A stretch of DNA of 64,000 nt from Lachnospiraceae bacterium (GTDB lineage: Bacteria; Bacillota; Clostridia; Lachnospirales; Lachnospiraceae), in assembly GCA_029224965.1 (NCBI GenBank), contig JAQXVO010000030.1:1-64000 (forward strand). Reading direction: 5' to 3'. The first letter of the stretch is position 1. The number at the start of each line of letters is the position of its first letter. This document shows positions 8,536 through 17,981 of this stretch, one piece after another. The notes beneath the pieces are model-generated. The model was not told the origin of the DNA. It made no database searches and was given only the letters and a program-made list of their open reading frames with translations. The position numbers and the translations under genes were made by a program.

Positions 8536-9579
8536 TTACTCCAGAAAGATTTTAACTGCTTTGTAAAGACTGCCCTTCTTTTCAAAAATACCGGCAAAGG
8601 TCTTCTGATCGGACAGGTAGAGACGGACCCGGCCCTTTTCCTGTCCTGCAGAATTCCCAGAAAAGCCATCCGCGCTTTCATCTGAAGAAGACGGATTTTC
8701 GACAAAGCCTTCCGCATCTCGCCCATTCTTGGAGAAAAAGCAGACCTCTTCCGCATAAATGGGATTTCCATTTAAAAGATATCTGTCGGCCTGGGGCTGG
8801 ACATAAGCCTTGGAATATGGAAACATCCGGTCCAGGGGGATCAGAGCTTCTTCTGCCCTGCCATGGTCGACGAGGTTCTGAAGCTCATTCAGGCTCAGGG
8901 CATCCTTCACATCGGTCTGTCCGATCTTCGTTCTCCGAAGGGATGCCATGCAGGCACCGGTACCCAGGAAGTCTCCGATATCCGAACAAATGGTCCGGAT
9001 ATAGGTGCCTTTGGATACATGGGCCGTAAAACGGATATCCGGCAGGCTGATTTCTTCAATCTTCAGTTCATAGATTTCAATAGGAACGGCCTTCCGTTCA
9101 ATTTCCTGTCCCTTTCTTGCCAGCTCATAAAGCTTCTTTCCGCTAACCTTCTTGGCCGAATACATGGGCGGGATCTGACTGGTCCGGCTCTGAATGGCAG
9201 AAAAAGCCTCGTGGATTTTTTCTTCCGTAAGATTTCCGACCAGGTCCGATCTGTCGCTTAAGATCTGACCGGACAGATCCTCGGTGTCGGTCTTGATTCC
9301 CAGGCGCAGAACCGCCTCATAAGTCTTGTCGTGATCCGAAAGAAGAGGCACAGCCTTGGTGCCTCTTCCGACAAAAATCTCTAATAAACCGGTGGCATCC
9401 GGATCCAGAGTCCCGTTGTGGCCGATCTTCTTTTCATGCAGCATGCCGCGCAGCTTGGCGACGACATCAAAGGAAGTAAAGCCGGCCGGCTTGTCAATGA
9501 GGATACATCCGCTTCTCAGGATGCTTTTCGATCCCTTTGCCGCTCTGCTGACCGATCTATTCTGCAATTCCTTTTCCAT
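8536..9579 (-). CDS. truB: tRNA pseudouridine(55) synthase
   Basis: Makes pseudouridine 55 in the T-loop of tRNAs. The 347-residue protein has the catalytic block GHNGTLDPDATGLLEIFVG with the conserved Asp, the KxxxxYE-like segment after it (KTYEAVLRLG) and the second motif SKGTYIRTICSDIG. The C-terminal part contains a Ser/Glu-rich insert around residues 285-310 before a PUA-like end. ATG 9579 overlaps the nrnA stop as TGATG, so translation is likely coupled; a TTG one codon earlier is also possible. Confidence 0.96.
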   Translation of the reverse strand: MEKELQNRSVSRAAKGSKSILRSGCILIDKPAGFTSFDVVAKLRGMLHEKKIGHNGTLDPDATGLLEIFVGRGTKAVPLLSDHDKTYEAVLRLGIKTDTEDLSGQILSDRSDLVGNLTEEKIHEAFSAIQSRTSQIPPMYSAKKVSGKKLYELARKGQEIERKAVPIEIYELKIEEISLPDIRFTAHVSKGTYIRTICSDIGDFLGTGACMASLRRTKIGQTDVKDALSLNELQNLVDHGRAEEALIPLDRMFPYSKAYVQPQADRYLLNGNPIYAEEVCFFSKNGRDAEGFVENPSSSDESADGFSGNSAGQEKGRVRLYLSDQKTFAGIFEKKGSLYKAVKIFLE

Positions 9580-10556
9580 CAATAATACCCGCCGTTTCTC
9601 AGCTGTTCTTCGACTGCCTGACTGATGGCGGAAATGACCTCATCGGGGTCCTGATCCTGATCCACACGGAAGCCGGCTGCCTTGGCGTGTCCGCCGCCAT
9701 GGAAGTTCTGAGCGATCTCGGCCACGTTCAGGATATTGCCCTTGGCCCGGAGGCTTCCCTTATAGGTTCCGTCCGGATTCTGATGAAGGAAGACGGCCGC
9801 CTGGACACCCCTGGTTACCCGAAGCTGGGAAACAATGCCCTCGGTATCCATGGGATCCGCCTGACAGGTCCTGAAATCCTCCGTCGTAATGACACTGGAG
9901 ATAACTAACCCGGTCTCATTCAGCTTTGCCTTCATCAGGGCCAGGCCCATGAGCCGGTTCTGAACAAAGGTCTTTTCATTAAAGACCCGGTCCACAATGG
10001 CCGGATAATCAATACCCAGATCCATAAGCTGACCGGCAGCTTCCATAGTACTGTGATGGGTGGAGGAATACTGGAAGACTCCGGTATCCGTCACCATCCC
10101 CGTGTAGAGACACTCTGCGATTTCCCGGCTGATGGCTTCCTTGGGAAGAAGGTTATAGACCAGTTCGCAGGCTGATGATGCATCCGGAACAATATAGTTC
10201 AGATCTGCAAAGCCGTCTCCGTTCGAGAGATGATGGTCGATGCAGATGGTCCTTGCTCCCTTGAGATATTCCTCGGCATCCCCGAGTCTGCCAGGCTCGC
10301 CGCAGTCCACGACGATAAAGAGATCAAAGGAAGCCTGCGGCTTTCCGGGCTCTTCGATCCGGTCTGCATTTGTCAGAAAGGAAAAGCAGTCCGGAATGGG
10401 TTCTAAAAAAGCGTGAAGGTCCTTGTCCGGGAAATTTTCATGGATGTAATTATAGACGGCAAGAAGACTGCCTACGCAGTCTCCGTCCGGCCGGACATGG
10501 CCGGCAATACCGATCCGGTCTGCATTTTCGATTTCAGTTTCCAGATGAAAGGTCAT
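9579..10556 (-). CDS. nrnA: DHH-family bifunctional oligoribonuclease/PAP phosphatase NrnA
   Basis: Degrades 2-5 nt RNA oligomers and dephosphorylates pAp. The 325 residues hold the DHH domain motifs GHVRPDGDCVGS, VVDCGEPGRLGD and CIDHHLSNG (metal-binding Asp/His residues), then a DHHA1 domain ending with GGGHAKAAGF. Conserved position between rbfA and truB, as in many Bacillota. The start is two bases from the rbfA stop and the stop overlaps truB. Confidence 0.95.
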   Translation of the reverse strand: MTFHLETEIENADRIGIAGHVRPDGDCVGSLLAVYNYIHENFPDKDLHAFLEPIPDCFSFLTNADRIEEPGKPQASFDLFIVVDCGEPGRLGDAEEYLKGARTICIDHHLSNGDGFADLNYIVPDASSACELVYNLLPKEAISREIAECLYTGMVTDTGVFQYSSTHHSTMEAAGQLMDLGIDYPAIVDRVFNEKTFVQNRLMGLALMKAKLNETGLVISSVITTEDFRTCQADPMDTEGIVSQLRVTRGVQAAVFLHQNPDGTYKGSLRAKGNILNVAEIAQNFHGGGHAKAAGFRVDQDQDPDEVISAISQAVEEQLRNGGYY

Positions 10557-10557
10557 T

Positions 10558-10953
10558 TTAGTCCTCTTTTTTGTCAGCTTTGTCCAGATCCGAAACCTTC
10601 AGTCCATGGTTGACCTTGTCGATCATCTTCGACATATGGACACCATAAGCGATCGAGGTATCCAGGTGGAAGAAAAGCTCCGGCGTGTTTCTAAGATTTA
10701 CGGTCCGGGCCAGCTCGTGGCGGATGAAGTTCTTGGAGCTGTTTAAGCCCTCCATGGTCTTCTTCTCGGCCTCCTCATCCCCAAGGACGCTGATCCAGAT
10801 CTTACAGGTCTTCAAATCCGGAGCCACCTCGACTCCGGTCACAGAGGTGACCGGGGCGATGCGGGGATCCTTGACCTTGTTTCGGATAATATCGGAGAGC
10901 TCCCGAAGGACCTCCTCGTTGATTCTGATATTTTTAATACTGTTTTTACGCAA
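10558..10953 (-). CDS. rbfA: 30S ribosome-binding factor A
   Basis: Late 30S maturation factor that binds near helix 1 of 16S rRNA. The 131-residue protein has the KH-like fold signature with INEEVLRELSDIIRNKVKDPRI at the N-terminus and LARTVNLRNTPELFFHLDTSI later. The start is a TTG at 10953 with GGAG six bases upstream; no better ATG is available. Lies directly between infB and nrnA. Confidence 0.95.
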   Translation of the reverse strand: MRKNSIKNIRINEEVLRELSDIIRNKVKDPRIAPVTSVTGVEVAPDLKTCKIWISVLGDEEAEKKTMEGLNSSKNFIRHELARTVNLRNTPELFFHLDTSIAYGVHMSKMIDKVNHGLKVSDLDKADKKED

Positions 10954-10972
10954 GTTTTTCTCCTTTATTAAA

Positions 10973-13906
10973 TTACTCGCGCGGAACCTCGACCATCTTG
11001 TAGGCTTCCATGATATCGCCCTCCTGGATGTCGGAAGTGTAATCCTTTAAGACAATACCGCACTCGAAGCCGGCCTTGACTTCCTTGACATCGTCCTTGA
11101 AACGCTTTAAGGAAGCAAGATCGCCGTCGAAAAGCTGATCCTTGCCGCGGGTCAGGCGGATCTTGCAGCCCCGCTCGATCACGCCGTCATTTACTACACA
11201 TCCGGCGATCAGGCCGATACCGGAAGCCTTGAAGGTCTGACGTACCTCGGCATGGCCGATGACGCGCTCCTCGTAGACAGGCTCCAGCATACCCTTCATA
11301 GCCCGCTCGACATCCTCGATCGCATTATAGATGACATCATAGAGATGGATATCAACATGCTCGCGCTCGGCGATATCCTTGGCAACCGCATCCGGGCGGA
11401 CATTGAAGCCGATGATGATGGCATTGGAGGCAGAGGCAAGTACCACATCGGATTCGGTGATGGCACCGACACCGCCATGGATGACCTTGACAACGACCTC
11501 GTCGTTCGAGAGCTTCTCCAGGGACTGCTTGACTGCCTCGACAGAACCCTGTACGTCTGCCTTGACAATGACGTCCAGCTCCTTGAGGCTTCCGGACTTG
11601 ATCTGATCAGACAGATTCTCCAGAGACATCCGGGAACGGCTCTCTTCCACGAGCTTGTTCTTCTCTTCGTTGACAAATTCCTGAGCGAAGTTTCTGGCGT
11701 CACGATCGGAATCATGAACCAGAAGGATCTCACCTGCAGAAGGCACTTCATTCAGGCCCTGAATCTCAACCGGAACCGAAGGTCCTGCAGACTTGACTCT
11801 GCGGCCGTTTTCATCGACCATGGCACGGACCTTGCCGTAGGAAGATCCTGCAGATACCGGATCTCCGACATGGAGAGTTCCGTTCTGTACCAGAACAGTT
11901 GCAACAACACCACGGCCCTTATCCAGCTGGGACTCGATGACGATTCCACGGCCCTTGGCCTTGGGGTTGGCCTTTAATTCCATGACATCCGCAGTCAGAA
12001 GGATCATTTCGAGAAGGTTGTCGATACCTTCATGAGTTTTTGCGGATACCGGACAGAAGACGGTGCTGCCGCCCCAGTCCTCAGGGATCAGATCGTACTC
12101 GGAAAGTTCCTGCTTGACACGGTCGATATTGGCATTGGGCTTATCGATCTTGTTGACTGCAACGATAATCTCGACGCCGGCTGCCTTGGCATGGTTGATG
12201 GACTCAACAGTCTGAGGCATGACACCGTCATCGGCTGCGACAACCAGGACTGCGATATCAGTGGAATTTGCGCCACGCATACGCATGGCTGTAAAAGCTT
12301 CATGTCCGGGGGTATCAAGGAAGGTGATCTTCCGGCCGTTTGCCTCTACTACATAGGCACCGATCTTCTGGGTAATGCCGCCGGCCTCGCGGTTGGCAAC
12401 CTTGGTATCACGGATGGCATCCAGAAGGGAGGTTTTACCGTGATCGACATGACCCATAACCGATACAACCGGAGGCCTGGGTACCAGATCCTTGGGATCC
12501 TCATCATCTGTTTCCTTGAGATATTCCTTGATGAGATCGACCTTTTCCTCATGCTCGCAGAGGATGTCGTAATCCATGGCGATCTCTTCCGCCTTGTCAT
12601 AGTCAAGACTGGTGTTCAGTGTGATCATGACGCCCTGAAGGAAGAGCTTCTTGATGATCTGGGAAGGTTCGATCTTCATCCGTTCAGCCAGCTCACGAAG
12701 GGTAATATGATCCGGCAGCTTGATGGACTTGATTTCCTCCTCAGCGGCCTCCTTCTTCTCGTGCGGCTTCTTGTTGTTCTTCTTTCCGCCGTTCTTTTCG
12801 AGATTTACGAAGCGCTCCTGATTCTTATCGTTATAGGAGTTCCGGTCTCTTCTGTCATTCTTCTTCCGGTTATTCTTCCGGCTGTCCTTGCCGGAATTCT
12901 CGGAGGATGCAGCCGGGCGGCTGTTCCGGTCATTCCGGTCATTCTTCTTGTGATCGTTCCGGTTATTGCGCTCCGGCTTTTCATTCCGGCCATTGCGGTC
13001 ATTTCTGCCATTCCGGCTGTTTTTCTCTTCATTGTTTCTGGCCTGACGGTCGGAAGATGCCGGACGGTTTTCTGCAGCTTTCTCTGCTGTCCTGCTTCCT
13101 TCTGTCTCCCTAGATCCGGCTTCTGCCTCAGCCTTTGCCTTCTTCTCAGCCTCGGCTGCCCTGGCACGCTCATCCATAAGCTTTGCCTCTTCGAGTGCCT
13201 TTTTCTTGGCCTCTTCAGCCTCCCGCATCTTCTGCATCTTCTGCTGCTCTGCCAGGGTCGGCTCGCCCTTTCTGGTTCCGTCGGCACGGATAGGGCCGGA
13301 TCCGCTTCTGGGCTTGATCAGAGGTCTGGACATGGGATTGGCATTGGTCCGCTGACCGTCCCGTCTTACCGGCTTTCTTCTGTCACCGTGTGCGGATCCG
13401 CTGCCGCCATTTGCGGCAGGACGATCGCCCCGTCCGTTCTTCCGGTCACCGCTAGCAGACTTGCTGCCACGATGGTCTCTGAATTTTCCAGAATACTGGG
13501 CATTAAAGACAGCCGTAATGGTCGGCTTCTTCTTTCTGGGAGCAGCTTGTGCCTTTGCCTCTTTATTTTCCTTGTTGACCTCGGGATTTTCTTTATTCAC
13601 AGGCTTTGATCCTTCTTTCACCGCTTGATCTTCTGTCTTCTCTGTTTTTTCTGCCTTTGTCGGACTTCCGGGCCTTTCCGTCCGAATGGGCCTGGCCGGA
13701 TGTACAGTCTTAAGGACAGTTTTTTCCGGCTCGGAGGTTTTCGCACCGGCTTTTCCGAAATGGGCTTCCGCCTTCCTTACGGACTCCTCGTCAACGCCGG
13801 AAGATACGGTCTTCAGCTCCAGTCCGGTGGAGTTCAGATACTCCAATACATCCCTGCTTGATGCCCCAAGCTCTTTTGCGAGTTCATGAACTCTCATTTT
13901 TGCCAT
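10973..13906 (-). CDS. infB: Translation initiation factor IF-2
   Basis: GTPase that brings initiator tRNA to the 30S subunit. The 977 residues comprise an IF2_N motif (about 1-55, [21 protein letters not shown]), a very long low-complexity linker to about residue 390, a second IF2_N segment ([20 protein letters not shown]), then the G domain with [23 protein letters not shown] and NKIDKPNAN, and the C1/C2 domains. The linker is rich in Lys, Arg, Glu and especially Asn, with repeated RND/NGR units. GGAGGATGAAGC precedes ATG 13906, and the gene overlaps the L7Ae-like gene by 13 bases. Confidence 0.98.
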   Translation of the reverse strand: MAKMRVHELAKELGASSRDVLEYLNSTGLELKTVSSGVDEESVRKAEAHFGKAGAKTSEPEKTVLKTVHPARPIRTERPGSPTKAEKTEKTEDQAVKEGSKPVNKENPEVNKENKEAKAQAAPRKKKPTITAVFNAQYSGKFRDHRGSKSASGDRKNGRGDRPAANGGSGSAHGDRRKPVRRDGQRTNANPMSRPLIKPRSGSGPIRADGTRKGEPTLAEQQKMQKMREAEEAKKKALEEAKLMDERARAAEAEKKAKAEAEAGSRETEGSRTAEKAAENRPASSDRQARNNEEKNSRNGRNDRNGRNEKPERNNRNDHKKNDRNDRNSRPAASSENSGKDSRKNNRKKNDRRDRNSYNDKNQERFVNLEKNGGKKNNKKPHEKKEAAEEEIKSIKLPDHITLRELAERMKIEPSQIIKKLFLQGVMITLNTSLDYDKAEEIAMDYDILCEHEEKVDLIKEYLKETDDEDPKDLVPRPPVVSVMGHVDHGKTSLLDAIRDTKVANREAGGITQKIGAYVVEANGRKITFLDTPGHEAFTAMRMRGANSTDIAVLVVAADDGVMPQTVESINHAKAAGVEIIVAVNKIDKPNANIDRVKQELSEYDLIPEDWGGSTVFCPVSAKTHEGIDNLLEMILLTADVMELKANPKAKGRGIVIESQLDKGRGVVATVLVQNGTLHVGDPVSAGSSYGKVRAMVDENGRRVKSAGPSVPVEIQGLNEVPSAGEILLVHDSDRDARNFAQEFVNEEKNKLVEESRSRMSLENLSDQIKSGSLKELDVIVKADVQGSVEAVKQSLEKLSNDEVVVKVIHGGVGAITESDVVLASASNAIIIGFNVRPDAVAKDIAEREHVDIHLYDVIYNAIEDVERAMKGMLEPVYEERVIGHAEVRQTFKASGIGLIAGCVVNDGVIERGCKIRLTRGKDQLFDGDLASLKRFKDDVKEVKAGFECGIVLKDYTSDIQEGDIMEAYKMVEVPRE

Positions 13907-14229
13907 GCTTCATCCTCCGTTTTCATATCCTCTTCAATCAGCTTCTTTAAGGCTTCTCCAAGGCTTCGGTCATTAATGCAGACCGCTGCCCGGTTCGTCT
14001 TTCCGATGGCCTGACTGATTTCATCAATAGTTCCATCTATATAAATCGGCGTTTCATAGAAACTGCACATATCCTGATAGGATTTTATGGTCCGTTTGGA
14101 ACCGTCCTCTGCCACCAAAACCAGAAATGCCTTTCCTTCCTTCACGGCTTCTTCCACCTGGTAGTTTCCGCTTTTCAGTTTTCCGGATTTCTCGGCAATT
14201 CCGAGCATTGATTTCAGTTTTCTTATCAT
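13894..14229 (-). CDS. L7Ae/L30e-type ribosomal protein-like RNA-binding protein (YlxQ)
   Basis: Predicted K-turn RNA-binding protein of the L7Ae/L30e/S12e/Gadd45 superfamily, often found between ylxR and infB. The 111 residues show [34 protein letters not shown], matching the family alpha/beta/alpha layout. The start overlaps the ylxR stop as ATGA and the end overlaps infB, so all three are probably translated in a coupled way. The precise RNA target is not known from sequence. Confidence 0.9.
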   Translation of the reverse strand: MIRKLKSMLGIAEKSGKLKSGNYQVEEAVKEGKAFLVLVAEDGSKRTIKSYQDMCSFYETPIYIDGTIDEISQAIGKTNRAAVCINDRSLGEALKKLIEEDMKTEDEAWQK

Positions 14230-14489
14230 TTTTCCAGTTCTTTCCTGACCTGATCCCAGATTGTAGGATCTACCGCCGCCTTAAGTGACCTGTCAACTGC
14301 TTTTTTCTGAATGGCCTTTTCCAGGCAGGCCTCTGACTTGCAGATATAGGCACCGCGCCCGTTTTCCCGGCCTTTTAAATCCAGACCGACGCTTCCGTCC
14401 GGTCTTCGGACCAGACGGAACATCTCCTTCGGGTCCCGGACCCTTCCGCAGGCGGCACAGCGTCTCTCGGGTCTCTTATTCTTCGTCAT
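14226..14489 (-). CDS. rnpM: RNase P modulator RnpM (YlxR family)
   Basis: Small basic RNA-binding protein; the family member in Bacillus was shown to bind and inhibit RNase P RNA. The 87 residues contain the family signature RRCAACGRVRDPKEMFRLVRRPDG and GRGAYICKSEACLEKAI. I start it at ATG 14489 (GGAAG upstream), 14 bases inside the end of nusA, because upstream codons in this frame only mirror nusA. Conserved between nusA and the L7Ae-like gene. Confidence 0.93.
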   Translation of the reverse strand: MTKNKRPERRCAACGRVRDPKEMFRLVRRPDGSVGLDLKGRENGRGAYICKSEACLEKAIQKKAVDRSLKAAVDPTIWDQVRKELEK

Positions 14490-16098
14490 TCTGACTTCCT
14501 TCTTCGCTTTCGGACTCCTCAGAGGACTCGTCCCCGGTCTCTGCAGACTCGGAAGACTCTTCCTCGGAAGCTGCCTCGCCATCATCGATCAGAAGATCAT
14601 CATCTGCATCAGCTGCCTCATCATCCAGGAGCAGATCTCCGTCTTCATCTTCATAATAGCCGTCTTCATCATAATACTCTTCATCCATATCGAAGAAGTC
14701 ACCGGACTCTCTGGCCTGGGTCTCACTCTTGATATCGATCTTGTAGCCGGTCAGACGGGCTGCCAGACGGGCATTCTGTCCCTCACGGCCGATCGCCAGA
14801 GACAGCTGATAATCCGGAACAACGACCTTGGCAGTCTTCTCTTCGGAATCAGCGATAACGGAAATAACCTTAGCCGGTGACAGAGCATTCTCGATCAGAC
14901 GGGCCGGGTTCTCATCCCAGTTGATAATATCGATCTTTTCGTTGTGGAGTTCTTCGACTACGGCATTGACACGGGTTCCGTTCATGCCGACACAGGCTCC
15001 GACAGGGTCTACATTTTCATCATTGGACCAGACAGCCATCTTGGTACGGTTGCCGGCCTCTCTTGCGATATTCTTGATCTCGACGATACCGTCGCGAATC
15101 TCGACAACCTCCTGCTCGAAGAGACGGCGGACAAGATCCGGATGGGTTCTGGAGACATAGATCTTGGTTCCCCGGCGGGAATCCTTGACGTCAAGGACAT
15201 AGAATTTGTAGCGGTCGTTGGGCCGGTAGCTCTCTCCGCGGATCTGCTCGCGCTCGGTCAGGATGGCATCTGCAGTGCCCAGGTTGATGCTGTAGGACTT
15301 GCCGATCTTACGCTGTACGATACCGGTAATGACGGTATGATTGAGTCTTGTGTACTCCTCGAGGATGATGCGGTGCTCTTCCTCATGGATGTCCTGCATC
15401 ATGACGCCTCTGGCTGCGCTTGCTGCAATACGGCCGAAGGTCTTGGAATCGATCTCCTCGGTGTAAACCTCGCCGATCTTGTAGCTTCCGTCCTTCTCCT
15501 GGGCTTCTTCCAGGGAGATCTCGGTCTCGGGATCCTCGACGGTCTCGACGATGTTCTTGGAGGAACGGACATGATACTCGCAGGTATCCGGATCAATATC
15601 GATCGTGATGTTGTCGGTATGATCGTAGGTATTCTTGCAGGCGGTCATGATGGCGCTCCGGATGGCATGGAAGACGATCTCTCTCGGGATGTTCTTCTCT
15701 TCCTCAAGCATAGTGATGGCCTTCTGCATGATGGCATTGCGGCCTGCATTCTGGGCAACCTGGCCGATATTCTGAACCTCGACCTCTTCCTTGACCACAT
15801 CGCCGATTTCGTGATGCTTCCTGTCAATCATGAATGCCTCTGCCGGAGTAACCTGAGTCGGACGGTCGGTAATGGGATCTGCTACGGTAAGCTCACGGAT
15901 GACATGGTAGTCACAGGTCTTCGGATCCACCATAACCGTAACATTATCGGATGTTCCGAAACGGATCTCGCATTTCCGTAAGAGCTCGCGCTTAACGCCA
16001 TCGAGCATCAGGGACCGGTCCAGGCCTTCCTCTCTCTCAAAATCCTTTGCTGCATTCAGAAGGTCCTTTTTGTTCTTTGCTGCTTTTAACTTTGCCAT
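14476..16098 (-). CDS. nusA: Transcription termination/antitermination factor NusA
   Basis: Binds RNA polymerase and modulates pausing, termination and antitermination. The 540-residue protein has the N-terminal polymerase-binding domain (about 1-125), an S1 domain (about 130-205) and two KH domains (about 230-380; signature VDPVGACVGMNGTRVNAVVEEL and LSLAIGREGQNARLAARLTGYKIDI). From about residue 470 the protein becomes an unusually long acidic tail made almost only of Asp, Glu and Ser. ATG 16098 has GGAGG six bases upstream; a longer frame to 16128 is not needed. Confidence 0.97.
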   Translation of the reverse strand: MAKLKAAKNKKDLLNAAKDFEREEGLDRSLMLDGVKRELLRKCEIRFGTSDNVTVMVDPKTCDYHVIRELTVADPITDRPTQVTPAEAFMIDRKHHEIGDVVKEEVEVQNIGQVAQNAGRNAIMQKAITMLEEEKNIPREIVFHAIRSAIMTACKNTYDHTDNITIDIDPDTCEYHVRSSKNIVETVEDPETEISLEEAQEKDGSYKIGEVYTEEIDSKTFGRIAASAARGVMMQDIHEEEHRIILEEYTRLNHTVITGIVQRKIGKSYSINLGTADAILTEREQIRGESYRPNDRYKFYVLDVKDSRRGTKIYVSRTHPDLVRRLFEQEVVEIRDGIVEIKNIAREAGNRTKMAVWSNDENVDPVGACVGMNGTRVNAVVEELHNEKIDIINWDENPARLIENALSPAKVISVIADSEEKTAKVVVPDYQLSLAIGREGQNARLAARLTGYKIDIKSETQARESGDFFDMDEEYYDEDGYYEDEDGDLLLDDEAADADDDLLIDDGEAASEEESSESAETGDESSEESESEEGSQNDEE

Positions 16099-16117
16099 TT
16101 TTTCCTCCGGTTTCAAT

Positions 16118-16585
16118 TTAATCCACAAAAGCCTGATTGATCGCCGATATATCGCTTCTCTTGATGGTAAGCTCTCTGTCCGGCAGTTTCAGGGTGATTG
16201 TATCGTCAGTATAGGCGGCCAGGTCGCCCGTGAAATATTTGTCTCCGTCATAGGCCTTATAGGTTCTGACCTCAATCGGCCTGTTCAGATTCCTCTCATA
16301 GTCCTTCTCCTTTTTCAGGGGACGGGTCAGACCCGGGGACGAGACCTCAAAGGTATATGCCTCATTGATATAATCTTCCCGGTCCAGGATCTCATTCATT
16401 TCCTGAGAGACTGCAACGCAGTCGTCCAGCTCGATTCCGCCCGGCTTATCGATATAGGCGCGAAGGAAATACTCACCAGCTTCCTTCACGAATTCCACAT
16501 CCACAAGCTCAAAGCCCATTCGATCCAGGATCGGCTGAAGAAAGGCTTCCGTCTTCTTCTCATAAAGCTCTGATCTTCTACTCAT
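16118..16585 (-). CDS. rimP: Ribosome maturation factor RimP
   Basis: Assists 30S assembly. The 155-residue protein shows the family motifs LDRMGFELVDVEFVKEAGEYFLRAYIDKPGGI, DCVAVSQEMNEILD and YTFEVSSPGLTRPLK. AGGAGGGAAA is directly before ATG 16585, which settles the start against a longer frame. First gene of the nusA-infB operon. Confidence 0.97.
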   Translation of the reverse strand: MSRRSELYEKKTEAFLQPILDRMGFELVDVEFVKEAGEYFLRAYIDKPGGIELDDCVAVSQEMNEILDREDYINEAYTFEVSSPGLTRPLKKEKDYERNLNRPIEVRTYKAYDGDKYFTGDLAAYTDDTITLKLPDRELTIKRSDISAINQAFVD

Positions 16586-16615
16586 TTTCCCTCCTGAAAA
16601 AGGCTGAATACGAAA

Positions 16616-16645
16616 TTGAGAGTGGACGTTCCCGCCCACTCTCAA
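16616..16645 (-). promoter_or_regulatory. Leader hairpin upstream of rimP
   Basis: A perfect 10-bp inverted repeat (16616-16625 with 16636-16645, TTGAGAGTGG type) with a 10-base loop lies 31 bases before rimP. No T-run follows it on the minus strand, so it is more likely a leader RNA element than a terminator. Confidence 0.45.
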
Positions 16646-16693
16646 CTAGCTGCTACGGTTATAAAATAGCACAGAACCATAGAATATACAAGC

Positions 16694-16723
16694 AAAAAAT
16701 AAGTACCGGTTAAAAACCGGTAC
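16694..16723 (-). terminator. Terminator after tRNA-Glu
   Basis: Stem GTACCGGTT/AACCGGTAC (16703-16711 with 16715-16723) followed on the minus strand by TTATTTTTTG. It lies just downstream of the tRNA gene and upstream of rimP. Confidence 0.85.
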
Positions 16724-16745
16724 CTTTAGGGTTGGGCTATAAAAG

Positions 16746-16817
16746 TAGTTCGTAGGGGAGTCGAACCCCTGTTTTCGCCGTGAGAGGGCGACGTCTTAGC
16801 CACTTGACCAACGAACC
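16746..16817 (-). tRNA. tRNA-Glu (anticodon CTC)
   Basis: The minus strand folds into a full cloverleaf of 72 bases: acceptor GGTTCGT/ACGAACT with a G-U first pair, D-stem GTC/GAC, anticodon stem TCGCC/GGCGA with loop CTCTCAC (anticodon CTC reading GAG codons) and T-arm AGGGG-TTCGACT-CCCCT. The discriminator base is A and CCA is not encoded. It has its own promoter and terminator. Confidence 0.95.
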
Positions 16818-16819
16818 AG

Positions 16820-16850
16820 ATTGTTGACTCGGTTGAACCGCGTCAACAAT
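16820..16850 (-). repeat. Inverted repeat between tRNA-Glu promoter and tRNA
   Basis: The arms TTGTTGAC (16821-16828) and GTCAACAA (16842-16849) enclose a second perfect repeat CGGTT-G-AACCG (16830-16840). It lies between the predicted transcription start and the mature tRNA 5' end, so it would fold in the 5' leader of the pre-tRNA. Confidence 0.6.
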
Positions 16851-16854
16851 AGAT

Positions 16855-16883
16855 ACTATACAGAAGTCATAAGAAAAATGCAA
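16855..16883 (-). promoter_or_regulatory. Promoter of tRNA-Glu
   Basis: TTGCAT (16878-16883) and TATAGT (16855-16860) with exactly 17 bases between them on the minus strand, about 38 bases upstream of the tRNA. Good sigma-A match. Confidence 0.8.
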
Positions 16884-16902
16884 GTACTTTTTTCAATTTT
16901 TT

Positions 16903-17919
16903 TTAGTCCTCGTATCCGTTCGGGTTCTTCTTCTGCCAGTTCCAGGAATCCCGGCACATCTCAAGGATGCCGTATTTTGCCTTCCAGCCGAGCTCACGTT
17001 CAGCCTTCGATGCATCGGAATAGCACTGAGGAACGTCGCCCTCTCTCCGGGGAGCAAACTCATAAGGAATCTTTAAGTCATTTGCCTTCTCGAAGTTATT
17101 GACGATATCCAGTACACTGTAGCCGATACCAGTTCCCAGGTTGTAGATGGAAACACCGCTGCCCGGCTCCAGCTTCTTTAAAGCTGCCACATGGCCGCTG
17201 GCCAAATCCATGACATGGATGTAGTCACGAACGCAGGTTCCGTCCGGTGTGTCATAGTCATTGCCGAAAATGTTCAGGTGATCCAGCTTTCCGATGGCTA
17301 CCTGGGTAATATAGGGCATAAGGTTGTTGGGAATACCGGAAGGATTCTCTCCCATCAGTCCTGTCGGATGAGCTCCGATCGGGTTGAAATAACGGAGAAG
17401 AACGACATTCCACTCTGCATCTGCTGTATGAAGATCCGTCAGGATCTGCTCAATCATCCACTTAGTCCAGCCATAGGGGTTAGTGCAGGTTCCCTTGGGG
17501 CATTCCTCGGTAATAGGAATCTGTGCAGGATTTCCGTATACGGTTGCAGAGGAAGAGAAGATGATATTCTTGACGCCGGCCTTTCTCATCTCATCAACCA
17601 GGGTCAGAGTTCCATTGATATTATTATCATAGTATTCTACCGGCATATGTACCGATTCACCGACAGCCTTCAGACCTGCGAAATGGATGACGCTTTCGAT
17701 CGTGTTTTCCTTGAAGATCTTCTTTAAGATCTCACGGTCACGAATATCTCCCTCATAGAACTTCAGATCTTTTCCGGTGATCTCGCGTACCCGCTCCAGG
17801 GACTTGGGATTTGCATTGCAGAGATTATCCAGCACTACAACTTCTTTTCCGTTGTTCAGAAGCTCGACGCAGGTATGGCTTCCGATAAAGCCAGCGCCTC
17901 CGGTAACTAAGATTGCCAT
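16903..17919 (-). CDS. galE: UDP-glucose 4-epimerase
   Basis: Interconverts UDP-galactose and UDP-glucose (Leloir pathway, and supply of UDP-sugars for the envelope). The 338-residue SDR protein has the NAD-binding GGAGFIGSH at residues 7-15, the catalytic Ser-Tyr-Lys set (SSSATVYG and YGWTK) and the typical [12 protein letters not shown] and [12 protein letters not shown] blocks. ATG 17919 is preceded by GGAGGATGTGTT; a longer frame to 17973 runs through the upstream terminator. The ATG is only about 22 bases after the T-run of the rplT terminator. It may serve the galactose uptake locus further right as well as cell-wall precursors. Confidence 0.96.
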   Translation of the reverse strand: MAILVTGGAGFIGSHTCVELLNNGKEVVVLDNLCNANPKSLERVREITGKDLKFYEGDIRDREILKKIFKENTIESVIHFAGLKAVGESVHMPVEYYDNNINGTLTLVDEMRKAGVKNIIFSSSATVYGNPAQIPITEECPKGTCTNPYGWTKWMIEQILTDLHTADAEWNVVLLRYFNPIGAHPTGLMGENPSGIPNNLMPYITQVAIGKLDHLNIFGNDYDTPDGTCVRDYIHVMDLASGHVAALKKLEPGSGVSIYNLGTGIGYSVLDIVNNFEKANDLKIPYEFAPRREGDVPQCYSDASKAERELGWKAKYGILEMCRDSWNWQKKNPNGYED

Positions 17920-17941
17920 AACACATCCTCCTTTGTACAAT

Positions 17942-17975
17942 AAAAAATGGTGGCTGAACCTGTCAGCCACCATTT
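17942..17975 (-). terminator. Terminator of the infC-rpmI-rplT operon
   Basis: A 13-bp stem (17945-17957 with 17963-17975, core ATGGTGGCTGA/TCAGCCACCAT) with a five-base loop, followed on the minus strand by TTTTTTATT. It begins six bases after rplT. Confidence 0.9.
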
Positions 17976-17981
17976 ATTTTA

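Noticed and set aside
12032-13609. Plus-strand open frame of 525 codons opposite infB with Val/Ile/Leu-rich text
   Set aside because: The apparent hydrophobic repeats are the antisense of the Asn/Arg/Lys-rich IF-2 linker, so this is a shadow frame and not a membrane protein.
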